Below, in pieces: positions 14,701 to 27,100 of a DNA stretch of 64,000 nucleotides. Each line of letters begins with the position of its first letter. Positions within the stretch are counted from its first letter, which is position 1. The notes below the pieces were generated by a model. That model did no database searches. It was not told where the DNA came from and saw only the letters and a program-made list of their open reading frames with translations. Source of the stretch: Dicaeum eximium (taxonomy: Eukaryota; Chordata; Aves; Passeriformes; Dicaeidae). Position numbers and translations under genes: made by a program. The DNA lies in the NCBI GenBank assembly GCA_013396995.1, contig VWZP01001599.1, positions 696,206 to 760,205 on the forward strand, written 5' to 3'.

Positions 14701-17700
14701 AGAAAACTCACTTGTATGTAAAAAATGCAAAAAGTTAGTAAAATGCAAGTTTGTAAAATTTTGCTTTAACACTTCTTCTCAAAATATGATTGATAATCTG
14801 CCATGATAACAAAAAGGCAGAACAGAGCCTATACATATAAAATAGGAAGCCAAAAGCTGCTAATTAAAATAAGAATGTTGCACTCCAATGATCACTGCAT
14901 AACTCTCTGTAAAGGAATTGCACCACTGAATTTACCAGCTCTTCTAGAAGCTCTATCTGTCTATGCTGATTTATAGAACACCAAAAAAAGGGAAACTGGC
15001 AGTGGAGGCTGAGCCCATGGAGGTTAAGTGGGGGATGTCTACACAGATGGACTTGAGCTTCTCTCTCCCATGCCCTACCACTGAGCCACAAACAGGTTAA
15101 TCCCAGGAACCACACAACTGTATTCATCAAATGTAGAGCTGTGGGCAGTGGGAACAGACATGGCTGTGTCACTCTACACAGGAACGATGCCTCAGGCTGC
15201 CTTAGCTTACATCTTGTGCCAGGGATTTCTCTGTAGGGTGACAGCACTGCATTAGCAAAAGTTGTGTTACTTTGCCCAGGCTCACAGGTCTACCCAGTGG
15301 TGCTCCCCAGCCTGAGAAAAGAGCCCCAATGGACAGCAAGGCTTCACACTGCACCAACAGAGATGAAGCAGTGTCCCTGAGCCTCACCCCTCTCCCTTCA
15401 TTACAGAGCATATGCATGGAGTGTAAATAAACTAATTCACCAGGGAAATTATTTTCTGTGTCACTTAATTTTCTACAGCCTCTCCTTCCAGAGGTCTGAA
15501 AAGGCTGGTATTGAGCAAACAGGCAAAAATAATTAACCTCTCTCACCTTCCAATTGATCAGCTGTGGCCATCCTCCCTTTTATCTGGCTACAAGCAATAG
15601 GTTTGTGGAACAACTTTTCTATAGTTTACCATTGGTCACTGCATGAGACATTATGAGCTCTACTGGTGCAGAAAGAATTTATAATTAACTATCTGAGATC
15701 TTCAAAAAGCTGAGCTAAAGGGTCAGAGATGAGATCTCAGTGCTTATCACATTTGGGGAAAATTACCAGTTCAGTGACAGAGCCCAAAGTCCTGCTATCA
15801 ATAGTCTATTCCAGAAGGATTTAACTCTTGCTCATTATTTTTCACATGGAAATTCTGTTGCACTACTCCAATGAAACACCTTGAATGAATGCAGGTTTGT
15901 CTTTCTAGTAACCCAGTTGCAGAGATTTCTAAATATTCACAGGTAATGGGTGATGCAGGTCCCAGAACAGCTGTCTGCCTCTAAGCACCTTGTAACATTA
16001 TTGAATAAAGCAACTGTGAAAATGGTTCCAAACTTGTGTTACAAATAATCTTCTCAAAATAAGACAGTTCTCTCCATACATGAAAAACGACATGGGTCTT
16101 TTTGTTCTGGACAAAACCTTCTGCAGATTTTGACCAATGACTTGTGGAAATGGTCAGGAAGTATCTTACAATAACTGTTTTGTTAGGAAGTCAGTGCTCT
16201 TCCATGGACTGTTCTGTGTTATGAAGAAGACCCTTCTTGCAATGCTGACATAGGTGTTCTTGTAACTCTTCTGCCCCACTTTTAGCCAGAGAAAAGGCAG
16301 AAGAGAGTGGAGATCACACAGACTGCTGTGCTGTGAGTGGCATTTTGTTCAGTGATGTCATATATCTTACAGTCAGTGACAGCACTGAAGGCTTTTTGAG
16401 GGAAAGAAGAGTGCTGCTGAAGTGAAAGGGGAGGTGGAGCCTTGCTGGGCTTCACGGGTGGCACTGCTTTCTGGAAGCAGAAAGCATGACCACAGCAAGT
16501 GAAAAGTTTAGTCATCACCAGGGGACTGAGGAGATTGTCTTCCTGTGGTTATACCAGAGATACTGTCTGCAGATCTTAGGTAGGCCATCTTGGAGAAAGA
16601 GAGGATGCTAGTACTGATTTGGAGGATTTCATGTTTAGGCATGTCAACCAACGTCAGGACATAGAGACCTGTTACCCAAACTACCCCAATGAACTGGATG
16701 GGGATGGATACCCTGTCTCTTAGATCTCAGGGACTGTGGGGACCAGAGTAACCGCACTACTTATCCCTGCTGGGCCTATGGACTTTTTACTCTGCTATTG
16801 ATTGACCTAGACTTATTAATTATGGTCCTTGAGTCCACTGAGTCAAGGACTTTTGAAGCCTACATTCAGCCTGCATCCAATTACTGTGTGTCTGAGGTAC
16901 CTGAGGTATTACTTCAAAAACAGTCAATCTTGAAGAAGTTTGGCTGCCATTCCCTTAAAATTCAGAACAAGTCTGCTCTGTGTGGAAACACAGACACACT
17001 GTTTTTCATCTTTACAGTTAAGATTGATACAAATTACGAATGTTTTACAGACTGTAGGTACTGGTCTCTTTTAAATATTTTTCTCTCGAGTATCCCCATA
17101 TGTAATTTCTTCTCTTAGTCTTTCTTTACACCTGTTTTTGTCTGCTCTCTTCATACCAGAGCACCTGCTAATTAATTTGTTTTGCCATTCAACCAAACTT
17201 GAACATACAAGGAATGAGAGGCCAGTATTGTTAATCTTAAATAATCTGCTGTACATGCTTATGGGCACAAATCTAGCTACAACAACATAATCTAATTATG
17301 GTAAAACAGTTACCCCATCATGGAATGTAGATTAGAACCCTCATTTTCCTTAGATTAGAAACCTCAGTTTCCCTCCTCCAATGCAATGCAACTTTGAGCT
17401 GTGATTTGAATATTCCTTTTGACCAGACTGTATTCTGCACAGTGTTTCTATATCTTGGGAAATAATGCTTGGTTTAAAGCAAAGAGAAGCGCAGTGTCTA
17501 AAAAGCCTGCTTCCCAAAGGTAGTTGTAGCATAGTACTTTTCAGACATTATAACCTCCTGGAGAGAATTTGGCCATTTCAGTGAGGTTTTGCAAGATTGC
17601 TCCTAGGCATTGCCCCCTGTTTTTTATCTGGAATACTCCAAGGTAACTTCTGGGGAAATCAGAACATGCCCAAAATAATCCACAAATACATGCACTTTAT

Positions 17701-18232
17701 GTCATGTCTCCTCCTGTGTGAAACAACTATCCCAAAGTACCACAGATTTATGTGCTATGCACTTTTTGCATGTACCACCCATGCCAGGCACTCAGTTCCT
17801 CAGCAGTAATATGGATGGATATTATTCCTATCACTTGCAAACTGGTGGGATTATAGCATGTTTCAGATATGGAATAACCAACAGCAGGTCTCTAATTTCC
17901 AGATATGAAAAGACACATATTTTAATAGCCTCATATCAGGTGCTAGAACAAGTCATCAATAAAGACAAACCTAGTTCCAGTTCATACCATGTTTCAAAAG
18001 TGGATGGAAGCTCAGGAAAATGGCCATATACAATCTCTACAGATGTTCAAAACTGTATTTCAGTGAAGGAAATTCCTCTAAAGCAACTTGGCATCACTGT
18101 TGTGGAGCTGTTTTAACTACCTACATGTCCAACACAACTGCTGCATTTCAGAAACACCCAATGATTGTGGGAGGCACTCATGAAACACACACTCCCATCA
18201 AAATACGGCTTTTCATTTTAGAGGCTCTACAG
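11756..18232. other. Non-coding DNA, no gene seen
   Basis: Only short, unsupported open frames, the longest 127 codons on the minus strand at 14864-15247 with no recognisable domain. Poly-T runs occur (for example near 14382). The block 16260-16800 has a repeat-like feel but I could not assign it to a family. Confidence 0.5.
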
Positions 18233-18675
18233 TCATAGAATTGCAGGATTGTTTAGGCTGAAAAAGACCCTTAAAGTTGTCAAGTCCAATTGTTAAACCA
18301 GCACTGCCAAGTCCACCACTGAACAATGTCCCCGAGTGACACTTCTGCACATCTTTTAAATAGTTCCAGGGATGGTGACTCAGCCACTTCCCTAGGCAGC
18401 CTCTTCTAATGCTTGACAAACCCTTCTCTGAAGAATTTTTTTCTTATTATCCAGTATAAACCTTCCCTGGTACAACTTGAAGCATTTCCTTTTGTCCAAT
18501 GACTTGTTAACTGGGACAGGAGACTGACTCCCATCCGGCTACAATTTGCTTTTCAGATCATCATGGAGAGCAATAAGGTCTCCCTGCTGCTTCCTTTTCT
18601 CTAAGCTCAACAATTCCAGTTCCCTCAGTCATTCCTCATAAGACTTCTTACATTCCAGGATACATCCCTAAATCA
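18233..18675 (-). repeat. CR1 LINE 3' region, minus strand
   Basis: Begins with 'tcatagaattgcaggattg' and reads through 'aagacccttaaagttgtcaa', 'ccagggatggtgactcagcc' and 'gacaaacccttctctgaag', which is the reverse complement of the avian CR1 3' end including the end of the reverse-transcriptase frame. Diverged and 5'-truncated. Confidence 0.85.
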
Positions 18676-18968
18676 GCAACCAGGCTTCCATACGATCACA
18701 TAATGAGTATTTGGTAAATTAACTCACGACTGCATTGAGCTTCAGAAAAGCACCCATTTTGAGCACTCCTGTGGTTTTACTTGACAGTGGATACTTCTCT
18801 CAACTTGACCATTCCATTGAGTCTCCTGACACTTCACCACAGCAGTAGAGTCAGTAGCATGGGTGGAGAGTTGCACCTTGCTCCTTAATGGAGGAGTCGT
18901 ACAACAAACTATTTTTTACCGTGTCTAAAAAGTAAAATTGTGAGGCAAACAGTACACGAAAACGTTGC

Positions 18969-18985
18969 TGCCACTAGATGGCAAA
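18969..18985 (+). promoter_or_regulatory. Candidate CTCF site
   Basis: TGCCACTAGATGGCA contains the CTCF core CCACYAGRKGGCR in forward orientation, about 1.2 kb upstream of the first CpG island. Only the motif is visible; occupancy is inferred. Confidence 0.45.
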
Positions 18986-20580
18986 ATTGCCCATGAAAAG
19001 CAACAACACGTTTCTGAGAGCACAACTAATGGTCTCTTCACTTAGAAGCGTTTACTCTGTCAAACAGAGGTAGGAAGGGAAGAGGGCAGCACGAAACCCC
19101 TGCCTGAGTACATACTGTGCCTTTCGAAAAGCTGTATTGCATCCCAACGCTGTCTAATTCTCTACCTCCCATTGCATCAAGCTGTTTTAAAGCTAGCTAA
19201 CAACAACAATAACAAAGTTGCAGTTGAAACCCCAAAGGCTGTTCAGGGAAGCTTTAAAGTGCACAATAGAGTTCAAAACTCCGGGTGCAAGAGACTATGA
19301 AGTTGTGAGGATAGTGAAAGAGGAGGGACCATAAGAAAATCCTCAGCCATTTGAAAGGATTTACTCCAGAAGTCTTGTTGTTGACTTGTGGAGTGATTAT
19401 GGGACCACCACAGAATGTGAACAGAGACTTAAGTAACAAAAAATGACCTCACCTACACTAGGGAGGGGACAGGCAACACTGTGGGAATCACTGAAGAAAA
19501 CACTGGCACAATGATGATAGTGTAAGTTTTCTTTTCCAAACATACTGGGGAAGAGATCTTTCGACATACTTCCCTCATCTATACAGCATCCTCTCCTTTT
19601 AACACTAGGCTGGGAAGTGACTCTTACTGTCATTCCATCTCTGTGAAGAGAAACTGAGATGTCCCTACGGGCTGACTCACTGCAAGGGTCCCAGGTTAAT
19701 AGGGCAGCAAGGACTTGTGCTATACATCCTGGCAGGTCTGCATATTACTAATAAGTTTCATTTATTCTGGCACAGTGCTACAGACAGAGCCCATTCATCC
19801 CCTTTTTGCATCTACTAACTTTCTTCACGTCAAAACCCCCCTTCCAATACTTCTTCAGTTTAAAAGACTTCACAACACCTTGCAAAGCACAATGACTCAA
19901 GAAAGAGCAAACTGAACTCGCCCAGAAAGCAAGTGCAGAACCTCTGGGCCTTCACATTCTCTTCTGATTGGGACCAACGGGGATGTGTTTTCAAGCGCGT
20001 TTGTAGCGGGCAGTGTGCTGTCGCTTGGCTGGTGGAGCGGCAGAACACAAAACCAGCCTTGGCAGCTGGCATAGCAACAAGTGCCAGCAGTTACCACGGT
20101 GTAGGGAGCCAAGGAGTCTGTCTGGTTTTCAAGAGGGACAAGACAGAGGAGTTGGGGAATTGTCTTGGAACTCCGGCACTGCAGCCTTGGAGCGTTCATC
20201 TCCAAGATGATTGAGAGTTCCGGTGGCTCCCGCCCGCTCGCGCTGGGATCGACCCCACCCTGAGCTTCATTTCGGGGACGTGTGCCCGGCGGCACCCTGG
20301 GCATCCTCTGAGGGAACCCAGAGCGAGTGAGGCGAGAGCCCCCCGAGCGCCTGCCGCAGCCTCGGGCCCGGCCGGAGCAGCCCGGGCCGTGCTCCGGGGC
20401 AGCCCGAGGCGAGCCTCACAAGGCGCGGGCCGCCTCCTTCCCGGGCGCCCACCGAGGCCGCCCGCACGGCCCCGCCGTCACCCGCCCGGTGCCTCCTCCG
20501 CCCGCGCTGCGGCCTCTGTGATGTCCCCCGTAAATCCCCGCCCGTGGTACGGGCCATTGTGGCGCCGCAGGCGCATGGAG

Positions 20581-20616
20581 CCCGCGGCTCTGTTGGTGTC
20601 CGCGGCTCTGTTGGTG
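20581..20616. repeat. 18-bp tandem duplication
   Basis: CCGCGGCTCTGTTGGTG occurs twice in immediate succession (units 20581-20598 and 20599-20616, differing at the first base). In the plus frame starting at 20575 it encodes a repeated hydrophobic ALLV block. Confidence 0.8.
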
Positions 20617-20884
20617 CCCAGAGCCGGCGCTCAGAGCTGCCTAACCCGCTCTGGGAGCAGCAGCACGGCCCTCGCTGGCAGCACTGCGCGTCCCTGCCGC
20701 CGTCTCGGAGGATCCAGGCCGCTGCCACTGCGCGGGGCGACCTCTTCGGCCTTGTGCCGTGCGCCTGTTCTGCTCCTCTTCGTTTCCCTGTCCCTCATCC
20801 TCGTCCCGTTCTTCATCCCCATCCACACCCGGGGCCAAGCAGCCCGTTGAGTGCTTCCTGCTGCTGATCGCCCCTAACAGGGCA

Positions 20885-21120
20885 ATGTCGTCGCATGCCC
20901 TGCAGAAGAGAGTCAAGTGGCTCTCCAGAAGTAGGCGACAGCAGTGGCCATGCAGTAGCCCATCTGGGCAGCCCTGTGCCGCCGCCACCGGTGCCTCCGA
21001 GCTTAGTGACAAGGTCCAGGACAGGCTGCACCGCGCGGCTCCGCGCCGCAAACTGGCATGGCTGAGGCGGTGGCGCTGGTATTTCAAGAGAGTCGACATG
21101 GACCCGCGAGACCAGCCGCG
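20885..21120 (+). CDS. Upstream gene exon 1 (diverged leader)
   Basis: Alignable to exon 1 of the downstream paralogue through a Pro/Ser/Gly-rich leader, 'SELSDKVQDRLHRAA' (paralogue YELRQKDLGKLHRAA) and 'VDMDPRDQPR' (GIDGRDKAER). Ends in phase 2, as in the paralogue. The donor CG|gtggtc is poor where the paralogue has CG|gtaagg. The inserted Trp/Arg residues suggest relaxed constraint. The start at 20885 has G at -3. Confidence 0.5.
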
Positions 21121-24100
21121 GTGGTCAGTTCTGTGGGGCACTGGTGGGACACCTTGGCCGCTTCTGGCAGGCGCTGCCGCGGTATTTTCTGAGCCAAGCT
21201 CCACTAGTCCTCAGCAGGCTTCTACTGAGGGAAAAGGCAGAACGAGAGTCTCAGCATGGTGCGACCAACCCCCGCAGCAGCTTTAGATGCCATGTGGAAG
21301 CACCCGTTCTTAAGGCCATGTATGGGATCGCGCTCAAGCTAATGGCTTGAAAAGCGAAATTTGCCCTGTCTGCTGGGAGAGTGATCTCTAGAGTTTTTCG
21401 TGGCGTGGAGCGGCCTGGTTGGCTCGAGCACTGTTGGAAGTGCATGCTGCCAGCCTCCCGCTTTGCCATCATCTCTCTGCAGGGCTGTTTAGCAGCTGCT
21501 CAGACCTCACCCATTCTCTTCTGCCCCGTGGCTGGTCAGCGCAGGATCGCAGCAGCAGCAAGTGGGAGAAACAGAGTCCGGGCAGGGTCCCCAGGGCTGA
21601 GTAAAGACACAGATTTTTTTTTCATCTTTTGTCTGTGTTGAGACTATCCATTTAATTTTTAGGACACTTCTACATCTCGCTTCTGCGAATGGCCATGCAG
21701 ATGTCATTAGATATCTAGCAGGAAAGAACTGGCAGCTGAACCTGCCTGACGACTTAAAAAGAACTCCACTGATGAAAGTAAGTGGACTGTGTTCTGATCT
21801 TGTAAGTGGAGCTTATTGACAGTGCATTACAGGAGAGGTGTCTGTCAGGATTCCTTACACAGAAGGGCCATAGAAACACGCATGTTATTATGTAGGTGTG
21901 GCTTAGGCCTCTGTTAGTTTAATCTTTGAATTTGTTCTTCAATCCCAGCATTCAGGAGATGAGCAAGTTGTGACAAGTGTGAGACAAAAATGTTGAAAGT
22001 CTTCCCCCCTTCTCTGTGTCTTGTTTCCAGGCAGTACAGTGCCAGCAAGAAAAATGTGTGGCTATTCTGCTAGAACATGGTGCTGACCCAAATCTGGCAG
22101 ATGCTGATGGCAACACTGCCCTTCACCTGGCTGTCCTGTCTGGTAATACTACTGTAGCAGGGCTGTTACTTGAGCATAATGCCAGTAGTGATGCTCAGAA
22201 CCAGGTAACCTTGGCATGTGGGTAAAGCTGCTCTTTCGAACAGGTGCTGCACTTGTGTCTGTTTCTCTAATGGAGATTCTCTCTCCTTTCAGGAGGGATA
22301 TACCCCCTTAAATCTTGCAGTCTCCACACAGCACGAAGAGATGCTGGAGCGTCTTCTAAAAAAAGCAGCTGACAGGTGTGCTGCAGAGCAATGTGAAAGG
22401 TGAGGGGTTTGTCTAAACAGCACACAGGCCTCCTCAGTTGTCCGCGAGTGTGACTGAGGAGAGGCATGGGAATGAGCTTAGAAAAAGAAGGAAGAGCCAC
22501 GTGGAAGGAGTTCCCTATGTGACTGGTGAATCTGCTCTTGGCTGCTCTCAGGCCTTTGGTACTCTTGTACTTTGTCTGCTGAGGACTGCCAGAAAGTGTT
22601 GACTGTGGTGTGCTCTCCCCACACAGACCCAGACTCACTGGGAAACTCACCATTACCTCAGCAGCAAGGTTGCTCTGCAGGAGAGGGGGTTTTAAGCAAA
22701 GGAACAGTTAGTGCACTACGTGCTATGAATGGCAGCATTGAGAGAAAAAGAAGCAACTTGTCCAAATGGACATGATGGATTCCAACCACACATGAAGAGA
22801 AAACATCTTGCTGTGTAGATGGTCAGGCAGTTGAACAGTTTGCCCCGGGAGTTCGTGCAGCTGCATCAGGGGGAATTTTGAAGAGTAGTTGAAGGAACCC
22901 TAAACAGCGTGGCCTTACCCCGTAGTCGAGGCTGCACTGGGGAGGCAGTGGGACTGGAGACATCCTGAGGTCCCTTCTCAGCTGAATTCTCCAAGCTTCC
23001 ATTGTGTGTCTTGTGACTTTTAGTTCCATTGCAATTGCTACAAAAAAATCTTTCTCATTTGTAGAAACAAAATTTAGCCTGCCATCCCATCAAATGTCAA
23101 ATGTAGTCCATGCAGCGTTAAGATGCTTTCTTTGCTGACACCCAACATGACAATAATAAAAGAGCAAAAGCGCAGAAAGAAAATATCTGTCAATCAGCAC
23201 AGTTCCGATTGTGATGACAACTTTAGTACATAGAAAAAAGTGGGTCTTAATTGGATAATGTGTTCAGTTAGTTTAACCTTACACCAAGGTAGAAACAATT
23301 TTTAAAGATAGGTATGTTTGTATTAATTAATATCATAATCCTTTTAATGTTTGTATCATGTCTATTTGAATGTATCCAGCGAGCAATAGATGAAGCTGAT
23401 AAAAGAGTGTTTTTAGTTCAAACAGGAGGGAGAGATGTTGGAATCCAGGGCACAGAGAATGTTTCTCTGCCTGTCCTGAGAAGTCCTGATCCCCAGGAGA
23501 ACACTGCTTTTGACCTTCGTCCATGGAGAAAGCTTCCAAGACTTTGGCATGAATTGGAATTAATGAGTGTGTGAAATAGATAGTAGTATAGTTTATCACA
23601 GGGTGAAGAATAGAGTTTTGGGTTTTTAGTATGGAGGTAGATACAAGATGGAGGATTTTGGGCATTGTCTGATCTCCTTCTTGTTCTTCATCTACTCCAT
23701 TTTCTGCAGTGTTGGTAGCACAGAGTGATTAGTTAAAAAGAGCCGCCATGCAGGTGTTGTGTGAACAGACAAATAATTAGTTATTGGTAGAAAGGTAGAA
23801 ATAAAATACATTCTAAGAGTTAACTGGACAAAATAGTTTTAAAAGACCTTGCACCTGTGTGTCTTGTGACTTCTAGTGCCTATTTGTATGCTAAGTCTAG
23901 TGTGTAGACTGTACTGAACTTTTGATAAGAGAAGAAATAAACAATAACCTGAAGACCAAAAAAACCAAAAGTCCCACTCTTCTTTCAATCCTAGCACAGA
24001 AATTTTTAAGAGAATCCCCCTCAGGGGATCGATGGGGGCAATTCCACATTCCATGTACTTGGAACATGTGCTTTCACTGTGCTTGTGAAAGGGGGAAAGA

Positions 24101-27100
24101 ATAGACTTGGGAGCAAGCAGGGAAAAAACAATGTTGAATTGGACATGTTTCCTATCAAATTTTGGATACTTTAGGACTGCTCTTGCGGTTACTACAAGCC
24201 ATGAGGCTGATATGGAGAAAGACAATCTGCGCTTGCAGGAGGAGTTGGAGAGGGTTAAAATGGAGGTATGGAAAGCCTGTTCCTACAGGAATAAATCATG
24301 GGGTGCTTAATGCTTTCTTATCCACCACAAAAAAGGACAAAAGAGTATCCTGTGAGCCAGAAGGGGACCTAAAGAAGTGGTGGTTACACTGGGCTTTGAT
24401 CTGCCTCAGTCCTTCTTGCCTTCGCACCCCACCATGCTGAAGTAGAGCTGCCTGTCTTCAGGGTTTCACCACTCCTCAGTCAGGGGCAATGGGCGTGGGA
24501 TTCCTCTCTCTGTACTCCATTCCACGTCTTCCTGGTTTAAGAACACTCCCCAAGCACCCCGACATGATTCCCAACTCCAGAGCAGGTCTGACAGCACAGT
24601 TCACCCTGGAGCCTTCTCTGAAATGGTGCTCACTGGGATATAACTGCTGCCATCCCTCCTGGCCCCACCATGCTGAGACAAAGCTGCCATTCCTCAGGAA
24701 TCCACAGGATTACGCAGGAATCCTGCTTCCCACTCAGCAGGATCTGGGCACCGCCCTCAGTGTTGCATTTGAGGTCTCTGCCACTTCAGAAAACTCCCCG
24801 TGCTCCCCTGGTGCCATGCTGTGCTCCAGAGCAGGTGCACTGGAGCACTTTTTCTCTGACACTTCCAAGACTACTTACTTCTTTAAGAATAAAATAATTT
24901 CAGTTCATGCTTTCCTATAGTATCAAATAAAGAATACAAAGAGCATCACCACAGGTCCCCAAAAGGGTTGGAGTGGCCATGTCAGTGCTTAGAACCATGC
25001 TCTAGGAAACCTGTGGAGGGATGGGAGAGGCCAATGTAGAAGAGTAGGAAGTAGCACAGCTTGTGTTCATTTGCTAGTAGAAGCAAAGCTTTGACAGTAC
25101 TTGAGATGATTTCGGTTCTTTGGGCAGTGATATGGGCAGATATCTGCAGCACGTGAATCCTTGGGCAGCAGCTCCCTGCTCTTGTATAAAAGTTCAACTG
25201 GCACCTGTGGATTCTTTCTGTGATTTTACAGTTGCGGGAGGTGAAAGAAAAATATCTTCAGTCTGAGCGTTGTGTTCAGAACTTGATGGCTAACTTGGAT
25301 GATAAGGACAGAGAAGAGCTAGCTGCTGTCCAGGAACTGCAGGACCAGCTGTCAGCATGTTTGGAGAATCAGACTACTGTGAAAGGCCTGGAAGACCATG
25401 TGCAACGGTAAAGGAACAGTGCAGTGGGACAAGGTGTCTGTTGCTTGCAGGGGCTGGGAGGAAACCACAGGACACATACTTTGATTTTCACGGGCACTTT
25501 TGCTTTAAGTTCTGCGACTTCATGCTGTATATCTGTGATTGGTCCTTGTTCTGGTGGATTTTCTGGCCACAAGATCTATATTTATTTTTAAGCCTTGAAA
25601 TTGAAAACACCAGATTGGAAGCCACTGTCCAGCAACAAAGTGACAGGATTGAAGCCCTGCAGAGAGACCTGCAAGCCTCTGCCTCTGTAAGCTGCTCATA
25701 AATTTCTCTTTTGAGGACTTCTGAGCCTAGTTACCTATTTCTGTAGGGAAATTCTATTGTGGACTTTTCCTGAAGACCTGAGTGCCTAAATTCTCCTGAA
25801 TACAGGCTTCTCAGAAAGCAGCTGAGGACCGGGCATTTGTAGCAAGTGGCTTCTGAGTGGCCTTTCTTGTCCCAAATAGAAGCAGAGAAGTTTTCCCTGC
25901 TTCCCCCTTGCAGCGTTGGGCTTCTTAGTGGGAAAAGGAGGAGAGAGAGTTCATTGCTTTTCCAGCTACCTGCTACCTGCTACCTGGTGGCCAGCAGCAT
26001 TTCTTAGTTTGAATTCATTCTGAAGACAGACATAATTCTGCAATTGAAGAAGTAAAAGCACACATAATATGCTCAGCGAAAAGTTCATGTTTGTGGAACA
26101 CCATTTCCCTGAGACTCAGTGCCACAGCTTCAGCAGGTTGCCAGTGCAGTTCTAGAGCAATCTGCATCCAAACCTTCACTGGTAGTTACTGTGAGCCACG
26201 AGGCTGACCTGGAGAAAGGCAACCTGTACTTGCATAAGGAATGGGCTATGGTTTGAATAGAGTTAGGGAAACCCTCTGTCTTTAGAATCAAGCTGTGGGT
26301 GCCTATCTCTTCCAATAAATCCTGAAAAAGAACAAGACATTATTCCAGAGGGCAGGAGAGAGACCTATGGAAGTGGTGGTTACATTGGGCTTTGACCTGC
26401 CTCTGTCCTTCCTGCCTCATTGCCCCACCATGCTGAAGTAGAGCTGCCTGTCTTCAGGGTTTCACCACTCCTCAGTCAGGGGCAATGGGCGTGGGATTCC
26501 TCTCTCTGTACTCCATTCCACGTCTTCCTGGTTTAAGAACACTCCCCAAGCACCCCGACATGATTCCCAACTCCAGAGCAGGTCTGACAGCACAGTTCAC
26601 CCTGGAGCCTTCTCTGAAATGGTGCTCACTGGGATATAACTGCTGCCATCCCTCCTGGCCCCACCATGCTGAGGCAAAGCTGCCATTCCTCAGGGATCCA
26701 CTGCTTCCCCCTCAGGAGGAGCTCGGCACCTCTCTCGGTGCTGCATTTGAGGTCTCTGCCACTTCAGAAAACTCCCCGTGCTCCCCTGGTGCCATGCTGT
26801 GCTCCAGAGCAGGTCTGCTGCAGCCATTTTCCTCTGACACTTCCAAGACTCACTCCTTCCTTCTTTAAGGATAAAAGCATTTCAGTTCATGCAGTATCAA
26901 ATGAAGTGAATACAAAGAGCATCATCACATGTCCCCAAAAGGGTTGGAGCAGGAGTGTTAGTACTTAGAATTGTGCTCTAGGAAATTTGTAGAGGGGATG
27001 GGAGAGGCCATTGTAGAAGAGCAGGAAGTAACACAGCTTGTGTTCATTTGCTAGTAGAAGCAAAGCTTTGACAGTACTTGAGATGATTATAGTTCTTTGG

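Larger units (their letters stand above)
20220..21250. promoter_or_regulatory. CpG island / promoter of the upstream ANKRD26-like gene
   Basis: GC content and CpG density jump from the AT-rich surroundings, with many CG dinucleotides between about 20220 and 21130, then fall away. It covers the proposed first exon (20885-21120). No TATA box is evident, as expected for a dispersed CpG promoter. The start of transcription cannot be fixed from sequence. Confidence 0.7.
24330..25740 (+). repeat. Tandem duplication unit A
   Basis: Direct repeat with unit B (26340-27715). Offsets are 1996 bp near 24489 and 1975 bp near 25593, the difference coming from an 18-bp deletion in B and a 3-bp codon loss. 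Introns and exons are both nearly identical, so the duplication is recent. The right flank (25740-25890) resembles the right flank of unit C, not of B. Confidence 0.88.

Noticed and set aside
15066..15090. tRNA-like box A on the minus strand (GTGGCTCAGTGGTAGGGCAT)
   Set aside because: No box B at the right distance and no foldable tRNA body.
14864..15546. Two minus-strand frames of 127 and 114 codons
   Set aside because: No recognisable domain, no splice or promoter context, and they overlap each other in different frames.
16260..16800. Possible retroviral internal fragment
   Set aside because: The texture is repeat-like, but neither strand gave a recognisable protein or LTR block order.
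20068..20095. Possible RFX/X-box half-sites upstream of the first gene
   Set aside because: Two half-sites (agcaac and gttacc) occur, but not in the spacing or orientation of a real X-box.
20267..21204. Long minus-strand frames (153 and 187 codons) in the first CpG island
   Set aside because: Arg/Gly/Ala-rich composition typical of chance frames in CpG islands; no known domain.
23314..23574. Open frame inside the gap between ankyrin and coiled-coil exons
   Set aside because: Considered as a replacement exon, but it overlaps LTR-like sequence, ends in a stop and would break the phase that joins exon 4 to 24175.
24489..24920. 143-codon frame also present as 127 codons at 26485-26868
   Set aside because: Its presence twice is explained by the recent intronic duplication (units A and B); the copies end differently and no domain is seen.
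25357..25701. 114-codon frame, also at 27332-27676
   Set aside because: Reads through an intron between two real coiled-coil exons in a different frame at its start; duplicated only because units A and B are.
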